Assembly: GCF_004345245.1 (NCBI RefSeq) | Contig: NZ_SLUQ01000003.1 | Coordinates: 1 to 64,000 of the forward strand | Length of the DNA: 64,000 bases | Source: Rhizobium sp. BK251 | GTDB lineage: Bacteria; Pseudomonadota; Alphaproteobacteria; Rhizobiales; Rhizobiaceae | Direction of reading: 5' to 3' | In this document: piece after piece, positions 35,665-45,100 of the stretch | Numbering within the stretch: position 1 is the stretch's first letter | How the letters are laid out: every line of letters starts with the position of its first letter | Made by a program: the position numbers and the translations under genes | Notes under the pieces: model-generated | What the model was told of the DNA's origin: nothing | The model's input: only the letters and a program-made list of their open reading frames with translations | The model's database searches: none

Positions 35665-36885
35665 ATGATTCCCGCAAAGACCGCTTCTCGGGGCGAGGGT
35701 GCGCCGCCGCGCTTCCAGTTGCTCAGCGCCCTCTCGTATTGCGCGCCGCTGCTCGTCAACGGCATCGCACTGCCCTTCTTCCCGGTCTGGCTGGAGGGGC
35801 TGCGTTTCAGCGATCACGAGATCGGCGTCATCCTTGCCATTCCCTTGGTTGTTCGCGTCATTGTTGCGCCGATCGTGGCCATGTATGCCGACCGGATGAA
35901 GGAACGGGCGAACGTTCTCCTTTGGTCGGGCGGACTGTCGCTGCTGACGGCCATCGCCCTCTATTGGGCCAATGGTTTCTGGCCGGTCCTGATCATCTAC
36001 AGCCTGCAGGGCGCGACATTTGCACCCTATGTCCCCGTGGTGGAATCGATCGTCATTTCGGGCGTGAGACGCTGGGGCTTGGACTATGGCTCGATGCGTG
36101 TCTGGGGCTCCGTCGCCTTCATCTTCGCCACGATCATCGGCGGCCAGCTGATCGGCAAGTGGGGAGGTGCGATGGTGCTTCCCGTGATGGTCTTCGGCTT
36201 TGCGACGACCGTCGGCATGGCTCTCTTCTGTCCGCGGATCGGGCCGACGCGCCGCCATGGCCAGCCCGTCAACCTGACGATGCCGAACGGCAGTTCGCTG
36301 CGGCAGGTCCACCTGCTGGTGCTGCTGCTGGGCGTGGCGATCCAGCAGTCCAGCCATGCAATGCTCTTCACCTTCTCCTCGATCTACTGGCACAAGCTTG
36401 GCTTTTCCGGAACCGAAGTCGGCATACTTTGGAGTGCCGGCGTGTTCTCCGAGGTGATGGTGTTCTTCCTGTCGCGCTTCATCGCGCGCCGTTTCAGCGC
36501 CTGGACAATGATCCGCTTCGGCTGTGCCGTATGCGTTTGCCGCTGGATCCTCTTTCCGATGAATCTCGGCTTTGCAGGCTATTTCGCCCTGCAATGCCTC
36601 CATTCCTTCACCTACGCATTCGTGCATACTGGTGTGCAGCGCCGCATCGTCGAGACCGTGCACGAATCGCAGGAATCCTCGGCGCAGGGCACCTATTTCT
36701 TCTACAACGGCATGTTCCTGGGACTGATGACGATTGCCTCCGGCTATATCTATGCCTGGATCGGCCTTGCCGGATTCTACATCATGGCGCTCGTCGCGCT
36801 GGTCGGCCTGCTGCTCGTCATCCTCGCCTGGTATCTTCAGCCCCAGAGCGCTCTCTCCGGCGGGAAGACCAGGGAAGCGTCGTAA
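35665..36885 (+). CDS. MFS transporter, HcaT/MFS_1-like
   Basis: A 406-residue 12-span permease. The first spans are seen at YCAPLLVNGIALPFFPVWLE, and motif A is degenerate at YADRMKERAN. The HcaT-like clade (phenylpropionate/nucleoside proton symporters) is suggested by PFFPVWLEGLRFSDHEIGV and GSMRVWGSVAFIFATI. Substrate unknown. Its last 49 bases overlap the 3' end of the convergent dipeptide epimerase gene. No clear ribosome-binding site is seen before ATG 35665. Confidence 0.85.
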   Translation: MIPAKTASRGEGAPPRFQLLSALSYCAPLLVNGIALPFFPVWLEGLRFSDHEIGVILAIPLVVRVIVAPIVAMYADRMKERANVLLWSGGLSLLTAIALYWANGFWPVLIIYSLQGATFAPYVPVVESIVISGVRRWGLDYGSMRVWGSVAFIFATIIGGQLIGKWGGAMVLPVMVFGFATTVGMALFCPRIGPTRRHGQPVNLTMPNGSSLRQVHLLVLLLGVAIQQSSHAMLFTFSSIYWHKLGFSGTEVGILWSAGVFSEVMVFFLSRFIARRFSAWTMIRFGCAVCVCRWILFPMNLGFAGYFALQCLHSFTYAFVHTGVQRRIVETVHESQESSAQGTYFFYNGMFLGLMTIASGYIYAWIGLAGFYIMALVALVGLLLVILAWYLQPQSALSGGKTREAS

Positions 36886-37820
36886 CGCAGGCCCGGCTCG
36901 CGATCCCTGGCGAGCAGAAGCGGACCGTCGAGATCCGCGAAATCGGCATCCTGGGCGAGTAGCACGGCCGGCGCCATGGCGAGAGATGTGCCGACCATGC
37001 ATCCGACCATGATGCGGAAGCCCAGCCGCTGCGCCTCGCGCTTCATCGCAAGCGCCTCGGTGAGGCCTCCGGTCTTGTCGAGCTTGATGTTGATCGCATC
37101 GTAGCGGCTGCGGAGCTTTGCGAGGTCGCCGGTGTGGTGCACGCTCTCGTCGGCGCAGACGAGGAGGGGGCGCTCTATCGTCGCAAGCAGTTCGTCCTTC
37201 CCGGCCGGCAGCGGCTGCTCGACAAGGGCAATGCCCGCTTTTGCAGCGATACGGAGATGGTGGGCGAGGTTGTCTTCCGTCCAGCCTTCGTTCGCGTCCA
37301 GGATGATTGCTGCGTCAGGCGCAGCCGCCCGTACCGCCCGGATGCGGCTTTCGTCGTCCGCGGTGCCTACCTTGACCTTGAGCAGGGCCCGTCCGGCGTT
37401 TTCGGCTGCTCTGGCCGCCATGGTCTCCGGCTCGCCGAGCGATATCGTGTAGGCGGTTGTCAGCGGTTTCGGCTGGGCAATGCCGACGCGATCGGCCACG
37501 GGCACGCCTGATTGCTTTGCCTCGAGGTCCCAGAGTGCACAATCGACGGCGTTGCGCGCTGCACCGGGCTTCATGTGCTCAAGCAGGTCTACCTTTGTCG
37601 CGCCCGCCCGGATCTCTGCCGAGGCAGCATCGATCTCGGCGATTACGCTCGCGATGCTTTCGCCGTAACGGCCATAGGGCACGCATTCACCGAGGCCGCG
37701 CAGGCCATTTTCCGTAATCGTGCAGGTCACCACGTCCGCCTGCGTCTTCGCGCCACGGGAGATGGTGAAAGCTCCCGCGATCGGGAAGGAAGTCATTTGT
37801 GTATCAAGACGACGAGGCAT
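36837..37820 (-). CDS. dgcA: N-acetyl-D-Glu racemase/dipeptide epimerase (DgcA), enolase superfamily
   Basis: A 327-residue muconate-lactonising subgroup enzyme. KVKVG holds the first catalytic lysine of the K-x-K motif, metal ligands follow in IILDANEGW, LVEQPLPAG and VCADES, and the second lysine is in NIKLDKTGG, the pattern of L-Ala-D/L-Glu epimerases that recycle murein peptides. MPRRLDTQMTSFPIAGAF is the start used; ATG 37796 is an alternative. It overlaps the MFS gene tail to tail by 49 bases. Confidence 0.88.
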   Translation of the reverse strand: MPRRLDTQMTSFPIAGAFTISRGAKTQADVVTCTITENGLRGLGECVPYGRYGESIASVIAEIDAASAEIRAGATKVDLLEHMKPGAARNAVDCALWDLEAKQSGVPVADRVGIAQPKPLTTAYTISLGEPETMAARAAENAGRALLKVKVGTADDESRIRAVRAAAPDAAIILDANEGWTEDNLAHHLRIAAKAGIALVEQPLPAGKDELLATIERPLLVCADESVHHTGDLAKLRSRYDAINIKLDKTGGLTEALAMKREAQRLGFRIMVGCMVGTSLAMAPAVLLAQDADFADLDGPLLLARDREPGLRYDASLVFPPERALWG

Positions 37821-37939
37821 GTTTTTGCTGTTCCGAGCGCATGGAAATTGGCGTTGGCTTGGTTATAGTAACCCGCCGCGCCGAAAGCGAGGAATCCCTG
37901 AGTCGCCGACCGCCGCAAGCCTAGAGAGACACAAGAGTT

Positions 37940-39091
37940 TTGAATTCAGCCAAGTCCAATGCCGCGTCCCTGCAGATCGATGGCCAGCCTGATGGTCCGG
38001 GCACGCATGTCCGTCTCGAGGGTAGCTGGCGTAGCGCCAACATTCACGGTGTCCTGAGGAAGGTCGACGAACTCGCGCGCCGGCGCGACGGCGACCTGAC
38101 GCTCGACCTTTCCGGGATATCGGAAATCGATACCGCTGGCGTCTGGATTGTGAGCCGGCTGAAGGAGGGCGAGGAAGCCAAGGGCAGGAAGGTGACGATC
38201 ACCGGCTCCAACCCCTATATCGACGAGATGCTCGGCACCTTTTCGGAGAAGCCGGACGAGCCGGAGCCGGAACAGCCGCCTCGCGAAAGTATTGCTGTGC
38301 TCGTATTCGCGCCGATCGGCGAGATGGTGTTCGAAGTATGGAACAATCTTGTCGCCGCGATGTATATCCTCGGATCAGCGGTACGCGGGGCGCAGTTGAA
38401 GTTCGGGCGCGGTAGCGGCGTTTCGCCGGCTTCGATCGTCAATCAGATCGACCATATGGGCGCGAGAGCGGTTCCCATCATCCTGCTCATGTCCTTCCTC
38501 ATCGGCGCGATCATTGCCCAGCAGGGCGCTTTCCAGCTGCGCTATTTCGGAGCGGAAGTCTTCGTCGTCGACCTTGTGGGCATCCTGCAGCTCCGCGAGA
38601 TTGGCGTGTTGTTGACCGCGATCATGATCGCCGGGCGGTCGGGCAGCGCCATCACGGCGGAAATCGGTTCGATGAAGATGCGCGAGGAGGTGGACGCGCT
38701 GAAGGTCATGGGCCTCAACCCGATCGGCGTTCTGATCTTCCCGCGACTCGTGGCGCTGACTGTTGCGCTGCCGCTGCTGACGGTCGTCGCGAATTTTGCC
38801 TCGCTCGCCGGTGCGGCCTGCGTGGCCTGGGGCTATTCGGGGATCACCTTCGCGAACTTCCTTGCCCGGCTCCATGAGGCCGTAAACCTTTCGACGGTTC
38901 TTTCAGGGATGATAAAGGCGCCATTCATGGCTCTCGTGATTGGCATTGTCGCGGCTGTGGAAGGCTTGAAAGTCGGCGGCAGCGCCGAATCTCTTGGCCA
39001 GCACGTGACGGCTTCCGTGGTGAAGTCCATCTTCGTCGTAATCCTGATGGACGGACTTTTCGCCATATTCTATGCGGCGATCGACTTTTGA
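37940..39091 (+). CDS. mlaE: Mla-type lipid ABC transporter permease with N-terminal STAS domain
   Basis: A 383-residue fusion. Residues 1-110 are a STAS domain (LTLDLSGISEIDTAGVWIVS), equivalent to the separate MlaB protein of E. coli; the rest is an MlaE permease with at least five spans (VPIILLMSFLIGAIIAQQGA). The fusion is common in alphaproteobacteria. The frame begins with TTG 37940 (MNSAKSNAAS), and no better start is visible. It leads a four-gene operon (mlaE, mlaF, mlaD, lipoprotein) that moves phospholipids between the membranes. Confidence 0.9.
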   Translation: MNSAKSNAASLQIDGQPDGPGTHVRLEGSWRSANIHGVLRKVDELARRRDGDLTLDLSGISEIDTAGVWIVSRLKEGEEAKGRKVTITGSNPYIDEMLGTFSEKPDEPEPEQPPRESIAVLVFAPIGEMVFEVWNNLVAAMYILGSAVRGAQLKFGRGSGVSPASIVNQIDHMGARAVPIILLMSFLIGAIIAQQGAFQLRYFGAEVFVVDLVGILQLREIGVLLTAIMIAGRSGSAITAEIGSMKMREEVDALKVMGLNPIGVLIFPRLVALTVALPLLTVVANFASLAGAACVAWGYSGITFANFLARLHEAVNLSTVLSGMIKAPFMALVIGIVAAVEGLKVGGSAESLGQHVTASVVKSIFVVILMDGLFAIFYAAIDF

Positions 39092-39102
39092 GGAATGGCA
39101 AG

Positions 39103-39951
39103 GTGAACGGTCCGACATCGGAAACGCAAGACACAAAGGGCACTGAAGTGGTGCTGTCGGTGCGCGACGTTACCGTCGGCTTCGGGTCCAAGATCGTTCT
39201 CGACAAGCTCAATCTGGACATCTACCGCGGCGAGATATTGGGTTTCGTCGGCGCGTCCGGAACGGGCAAGTCCGTGCTCATGCGCACGGTCCTGCGGCTC
39301 TTGCCGAGGCGTTCCGGCACGATCAAGATCCTCGGCGAGGACTATGACGAGCTGGACGAGCCGGCGCGCAATGCGCTCGACATGAGGCTCGGGGTACTCT
39401 TCCAGCAGGGTGCGCTGTTTTCTTCGCTCACCGTCATGGAAAACATCCAGGTCCCCATGCGCGAATATCTCGACCTGCCCCAGAAGCTGATGGACGAGCT
39501 CGCGCTCCTCAAGATCCGCATGGTCGGCCTCGCGTCAGACGCAGCGGATAAGTATCCCTCCGAGTTGTCTGGCGGCATGATCAAGCGCGCTGCTCTCGCA
39601 AGGGCGCTGGCGCTGGATCCGGACCTCGTTTTTCTCGACGAGCCGACTTCGGGTCTCGATCCGATTGGCGCGGCCGAGTTCGACGAGTTGATTGCACGGT
39701 TGCGCGACACTTTGGGCCTTACGGTCTATATGGTAACACACGACCTCGACAGTCTTTTTTCCGTCTGTGACCGTATTGCTGTGCTTGGACAGAAGCGGGT
39801 ATTGGTGGAAGGGACGATCGACGACATGCTGGCCTCAAACGATCCCTGGGTGAAATCCTATTTTCGGGGAAAACGAGCCCGCTCCATCGTCAGGAATGAA
39901 GAGGATCACCACGAGGCAAGCCGACAGGCGGAAGATATCGGCGGGAACTGA
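39103..39951 (+). CDS. mlaF: Mla-type lipid ABC transporter ATP-binding protein
   Basis: A 282-residue ATPase. Walker A is GASGTGKS, the Q loop FQQGALFSSLTV, the signature LSGGMIKRAALARAL, Walker B DLVFLDEPTSGLDP, and the switch His is in MVTHDLDSL. These are MlaF/Ttg2A features. I chose GTG 39103, with GAGG nine bases upstream; a TTG at 39088 overlaps the mlaE stop. It couples to the STAS-MlaE permease encoded just upstream. Confidence 0.93.
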   Translation: MNGPTSETQDTKGTEVVLSVRDVTVGFGSKIVLDKLNLDIYRGEILGFVGASGTGKSVLMRTVLRLLPRRSGTIKILGEDYDELDEPARNALDMRLGVLFQQGALFSSLTVMENIQVPMREYLDLPQKLMDELALLKIRMVGLASDAADKYPSELSGGMIKRAALARALALDPDLVFLDEPTSGLDPIGAAEFDELIARLRDTLGLTVYMVTHDLDSLFSVCDRIAVLGQKRVLVEGTIDDMLASNDPWVKSYFRGKRARSIVRNEEDHHEASRQAEDIGGN

Positions 39952-39959
39952 CCGGAATC

Positions 39960-41330
39960 ATGGAAACCAAAGCCAACTACACGATCGTCGGATTTTTCAC
40001 TGTTCTGGTGATCGCAGCCGCCTTCGGATTCGTCTACTGGATGGCGGAATACGGCCGAGGCGGCCCGTTGACCGAGCTCATCATCCGGATTCCGGGATCG
40101 GCAAACGGCCTGAGCGTCGGTTCGCCGGTGCGCTTCAACGGCATCCAGATCGGTTCGGTGCAGAACCTCTCGATCGACGCCAACGACCCTCGCTATACCC
40201 TTGCCTTCACCGAGGTGAGGGCGGATGCGCCGATCTACGAGTCGGCGCGCGCGGTGCTTGAAATCCAGGGCCTGACAGGGGCGGCCTACATCGAAATCTC
40301 CGGCGGCCGCATCGGCGAGGTGAACATCCTGCAGCGTGCCATAGCCGAAGGAAAGCGGCCCGTGATCGTCGCGGACCAATCGAGCGTGACGAACATCCTT
40401 GCGACGGCTGACAAGATACTCGAACGCGCCAATGACGCCGTCGAGCAGGTCGAGGCGTTCATCAAGGACGCGCGCGGACCACTTACGAACACGATCAAGA
40501 ACGCCGAGACTTTCTCGAACGCGCTTGCGGCCAACTCGGGCAATATCGATGCCTTCCTGAAGAGCGTCGGGGCGCTTTCGGAGACGGTGCAGCGGGTTTC
40601 GGGTCGCCTCGACTCGACGCTTGCCGCCGTCGAGGACCTTGTGAAGGCGGTCGATGCGCAAAAGATCAATCACATCGTCAGCAATGCGGACAAGATCACG
40701 ACCGATATAGCCAACGCCTCGGGCGACCTGAAGGGTGCGATCGAGCGCTTCGACCAGACGGCGGATACCTTCAACCAACTTGGCAAGGACGCAACGCGCT
40801 CGCTCGATCGCATTGACACGCTGATCGCACAGGTCGACCCGGCCAAGGTGAAAGAGACGGTCGACGGCATCACGGCGACGACCATCGATGCGCGCAGCGC
40901 CGTCGCGTCGATCAAGGATGTTGCAAACAGCATTGCCAATCGCCAGCCACAGATCGATCAGACCATCCAGGATGTTTCGCAGATGGCGGGCAAGCTGAAC
41001 TCCGCATCGACGCGCGTGGACGGCATCCTGGTCAAGCTCGATTCACTGCTCGGCTCCGACAGCACGCAATCGTTGTTTGCCGAAGCGCGCCAGACACTGG
41101 AGTCTTTCAAGAAAGTGGCCGACAATCTGAACACTCGAATCGGCCCGATCGCGGATAATCTGCAGAAGTTTTCGGGCAGCGGTCTCGGAGACGTCCAGAG
41201 CCTTGTCAACGATGCGCGGCGTACCGTTGACAACCTGAACAACGCGATAAGCAATTTCGACCGGAATCCGCAGCGGCTCATCTTCGGTGGGGATACGGTG
41301 AAGCAATTTGACGGCCGCACACGGCGCTGA
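39960..41330 (+). CDS. mlaD: MCE-domain lipid-binding protein (MlaD-like, long form)
   Basis: A 456-residue protein with one N-terminal span (TIVGFFTVLVIAAAFGFVYW), an MCE domain at about residues 40-120 (GLSVGSPVRFNGIQIGSVQN) and a long helical tail of some 330 residues. E. coli MlaD is only about 183 residues; the extended tail puts this nearer the bridge-forming helical MCE proteins. Repeated TID/QTI-type heptads suggest a coiled tube or bundle across the periplasm. It starts eight bases after mlaF. Confidence 0.9.
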   Translation: METKANYTIVGFFTVLVIAAAFGFVYWMAEYGRGGPLTELIIRIPGSANGLSVGSPVRFNGIQIGSVQNLSIDANDPRYTLAFTEVRADAPIYESARAVLEIQGLTGAAYIEISGGRIGEVNILQRAIAEGKRPVIVADQSSVTNILATADKILERANDAVEQVEAFIKDARGPLTNTIKNAETFSNALAANSGNIDAFLKSVGALSETVQRVSGRLDSTLAAVEDLVKAVDAQKINHIVSNADKITTDIANASGDLKGAIERFDQTADTFNQLGKDATRSLDRIDTLIAQVDPAKVKETVDGITATTIDARSAVASIKDVANSIANRQPQIDQTIQDVSQMAGKLNSASTRVDGILVKLDSLLGSDSTQSLFAEARQTLESFKKVADNLNTRIGPIADNLQKFSGSGLGDVQSLVNDARRTVDNLNNAISNFDRNPQRLIFGGDTVKQFDGRTRR

Positions 41331-41359
41331 ACTGGGATATCTGAGGGGAAAAGGACTTC

Positions 41360-41971
41360 ATGGTCGAGTTGGTCGCGTTGCGCAGGTCAGGCGCCTTGGG
41401 TGCGGTTGTCGCCGTACCGTTGCTGGCAATCCTGCTGAGTGGATGCGGTTCAGCTCCCAAGAACGACACTTTCGACCTTTCGGCGAACGCGACGGCCGAT
41501 GGTCCGTCGCTGCGTCGCAGGCAGATCCTCATTCCTCAGCCGACAGCCGTAAAGCCGCTCGACAGCGAGCAGATCGTCGTTCGTGTTTCGCCGACGGAAA
41601 TCCAGTACCTTGCCAAATCGCAGTGGAGCGACGCCCTGCCGCGGATGGTGCAGTCGAAGCTCGTCGAGGCCTTTGAGAATTCCGGGAAACTGGGCGGTGT
41701 CGGCATGCCAGGGCAGGGCCTCGCGATCGATGAGCAGGTCGTCACGGACATCCGCTCCTTCGACATCGTCGCCACCAACGGCAGTTCGGCAGTCGTCGAG
41801 ATATCCGTGAAGATACTCAACGACAGGAACGGCACCGTAAAGGCGCAGAACGTCTTCCGCAGGCAAGTGCCCGTAAGCGGCAGCGGCAGTGCCGCCTATG
41901 TCGGGGCACTGGACAGGGCCTTTGCCGCTGTTACCGCTGACATCGTCGGCTGGTCGCTCCGCTCGCTCTGA
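41360..41971 (+). CDS. ABC-type transport auxiliary lipoprotein (Mla operon)
   Basis: A 203-residue lipoprotein. The signal peptide ends in the lipobox LLSGCG, so Cys at about residue 29 is lipidated. The remainder matches the ABC_trans_aux (PqiC-like) family, with RRRQILIPQPTAVKPLDSEQ and IQYLAKSQWSDALPRMVQ. PqiC-type lipoproteins dock helical MCE tubes at the outer membrane, which fits the long MlaD here. Last gene of the operon; a hairpin follows at 41987. Confidence 0.85.
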   Translation: MVELVALRRSGALGAVVAVPLLAILLSGCGSAPKNDTFDLSANATADGPSLRRRQILIPQPTAVKPLDSEQIVVRVSPTEIQYLAKSQWSDALPRMVQSKLVEAFENSGKLGGVGMPGQGLAIDEQVVTDIRSFDIVATNGSSAVVEISVKILNDRNGTVKAQNVFRRQVPVSGSGSAAYVGALDRAFAAVTADIVGWSLRSL

Positions 41972-41986
41972 GCCAGAACGACCATC

Positions 41987-42012
41987 GACCGGAAAATCGA
42001 AGTTTTCCGGTC
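41987..42012 (+). terminator. Terminator-like hairpin of the Mla operon
   Basis: Perfect 10-base stem GACCGGAAAA with TTTTCCGGTC and a 6-base loop, 16 bases past the lipoprotein stop. It is followed by AT-rich TATTATCAATATA but not a pure U run. Confidence 0.7.
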
Positions 42013-42104
42013 TATTATCAATATACTCTAATGTAATGGTGCATCGGGCTTAAGGCCCGGTCGCTGCGCGCCGGCGGGAGCTGCCGTGGGCATGGCGAAA
42101 GCAA

Positions 42105-42134
42105 AAAGGCCGCCCTTCTTGGGGGGCGGCCTTT
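42105..42134 (-). terminator. Terminator of gpr/rgsE
   Basis: Stem AAAGGCCGCCC with GGGCGGCCTTT and an 8-base loop; on the minus strand it ends TTTTT, 23 bases past the gpr stop. Confidence 0.88.
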
Positions 42135-42156
42135 CTTGACTTTCCCTGGCAATCGA

Positions 42157-45100
42157 TCAGCTCAGGCGACCGGCCGCGTGGGCGAGCATGGTGTAGACCT
42201 TGCCCGTGTCCGACGTGAGGTAGGACTGCGTGATCGTCTTGTCGCGATCGGTCTTGGCAACGTCGGCCAGCAGCTTCTCGAAGTCGCCGATGTAGCGATC
42301 GACGGCGGTGCGGAATTCGGCCTCGCGCTCGTACTTGCGCTTGATCTCGTCGAATGTCTGCTGGCCCTTCAGCGTGTAAAGCCGGCGCGTGAAGACATCG
42401 CGCTCGCCGCGCTGATAGCGGCGCCACAGCTCGACAGACGCGTCATGGTCGATGGCGCGGGCGATGTCGACGGAGAGCGAGTTCAGCGACTCCACGACAT
42501 GGCGCGGATTGCGGCTGTCATTGCTGCGGGCCGGGGCCGGCGCTGCGGGCTCCGGGGCGGGCCTTGCGGCCGGCTGGCGGTTCTCCGGCGCGTCAGGCAC
42601 TTCGTCGCGCGAGGCGCCTCTCAGAAGGTCGCTGATCCAGCCGCCGGATTCCGAACGGGGCGGCGCGATCTCACCGGTGCGCGGCTGGCTCGGGGCCGGG
42701 CGCTGGGCCGCCGGAGAGATGCTCCCACGCAGGGCGGGCGGCTCCGATGGTTGCTGAGCTGCGCGCGGCTGGGGTGCCGGCTGGCTCGGGCGAGGGGCTG
42801 GCTGTGCGTCGGCGAGCGAGCGGGCGGCAGGCTCGGAGATCTCGAGGTGCTGCGTGGAGCGCCCGACGATCTGCGAGATATCCTGCAGGGCCTTGATCTG
42901 CTCGGCGACGGCACGGCGCATCGCCGCAGCACTTTCCTTTGCTTCTTCGGGAAGGTCGAACGCGCCGCGCTTCAGTTCCGTGCGCGTCATGTCGAGTTCC
43001 TTGCGGATATCGCCAGCGGCGCGGCGGATCTCTTCCGTCGCGCTGGAGAAGCGGCCGATTGCCTCTTCCACGGCGTGACGCAGCGATTCCCGCAGCTGCT
43101 GGGCGGCACTGTCGGAGGTCCGTCCGGCTTCACCCAGCATGCGTTCCACGTCCGAAAGCGAGGCGGTAAGGCCACCGCGAAGACGGTTGGCGAGGTCGCC
43201 GGAGCGGCGCTCGGCCTCGGCAAAGGCGCCATCCAGTGCCTTGCCCGCCTCTTCGCCTGCCTTTGCGACGGCGTCGCGCATCGTATTGGCAGCATCGGTT
43301 GCACGCTTCTCTGTGTCGCCCAGAACGCGGCCGATATCCGAGAAGGACGACTGGACGCTCTGGCGCAGTGCGCCGGCGATGTCGTTAGAACGCTGCTCGG
43401 CGCGGTCGAAGGCACCGTCCACCACGCCGGTCAGGCCGCGCATGGTAGTCTCGATCTCTTCGGAACGCTGCAACAGGCCGACGGCGAGGCTTTGAAGCGC
43501 AGTCTCGCGCTCCTCCAGCGTCGTGACGAGGTTGGACTGGGCGGCCGAGAGCAGCTGCGAGGCCTGTCCCAGAACCTTCGAGTGATCGTCGAAGCGTCCG
43601 ATGATGCTGCCGACCTGCGCCAGGGTCTGGCCGGAAATATCCGACAGACGATCGACCTTGCCTTCGAGGAGCCGCGTCGAAGCCGAGACCATTTCGGCCG
43701 CCTTTGCGGCAGATTCGGTGAACCGGCCGGTCGTGGCACCCAGGCGGCTGTCGACCTCGGTCAGGTCTTCGGCGGCGCGGCCCATCATTGCGGCCATGGC
43801 CGAATTGTTCTCGGCCAGCCGCTCGATCAGGCTGTTGACGCTGGAAAGCAGGCTGTTTTCCATGACGGAGACGGTGTTGGCCGCGTTCTCCGCGCGTGCT
43901 GTGATCGCAGCGAGCGTCTCGTTGGTGCGCGAGGCGATGGCGCTGATGAGCGCGGCGTTCTCGCTGCGCAGGCGATCGGCACTTTCCTGAGTCGCTGCGG
44001 CAATGCGCTCGGCGGCCGCCTGGCCGGTCTCGGCGTAGCGGTCGATGACCGGAAGAGCCTTCTCCTCGATGATGCGCGACAGTTCCGCAGAGCGGCCCGC
44101 CAGCATGGAGTTGAGCTCGCGCGTGCGCTCGTCGAGAACGGTGCGGATGGAGGAGCCGCGGGCTTCCAACGCCTTGTCGACGTCGGCAAGCGTCGTGCCG
44201 ATCTCACGGGCACGATCTTCGAGGTTGGTACGGATCGCGTTGCTGCGCTCCTCGAAGGCACGGTCGACGTCGGCCATGGTCGAGGTGATCGATTCCGTGC
44301 TGCCGGTGATGGTCGAGCGGATCGACGCGCCGCGTTCTTCCAGGGACCGCTCAGCGTCGGTCAGTGCCTGCGAGATCGCGCTTACCTGGTTGCTGACGAG
44401 ACCCTCGGCCTCGGCGACCTTGTTGACGATTGCATTGCCCGCCTCCGAGAAGGTCTGAGCGACAGCGGCGGCCTGGCTTGCGAGGCGGTTCTGCGCCTCG
44501 GAAACCCGGCTGACGATCTGCTCCGAGCTCGTCCCGATGGTGCGGGTGAACTCGCCGCCCTTATTCTCGAGCTGGTCGGCGAATTGCTGGCCAGTGCGTT
44601 CCAGAAGCTCTGCGGTGCGCGCGGCCTCGCTGTCCATGCCCTGGGCGGCCTCGGCAACGGCGGTACGCAGCGTCGTGGCAAGGCTTGCGGCCTTTCCCTC
44701 TATCGTGCGGTTGACTGCATCGAGGCCGACGGTCAGTGCGCGGTCCATCGTCGACAGGCGCTCATCGAGACGCTGGCTGCCGGCGTCGATCGCCTGCGAG
44801 AGGTTCGCAGTGCGGCCTTCGAAGGTCTCTGCGAGACCCGCAGTGCGGTTCTCGATGGCGCTGGCAAAGTCGGCCGCACGGCTTTCGATCGTGTCGGCGA
44901 GGCTTGCGGCGCGAGTATCGATGATGCCGGTCATGCGTTCGGCTGCATCGCCGCTTGCCCGGTCGAAGCGGGAGATGCCGTCAGAGAAGGTCTCCGAAAG
45001 CCTGTTGCTTACGGCGTCCACCTGCTCGGCAACACCGCCGACGCCGTCGCCGATGCGGCTCTCGATTGCCGAAAGGCTGGCTTCGATGCGCGAGCCCGTT

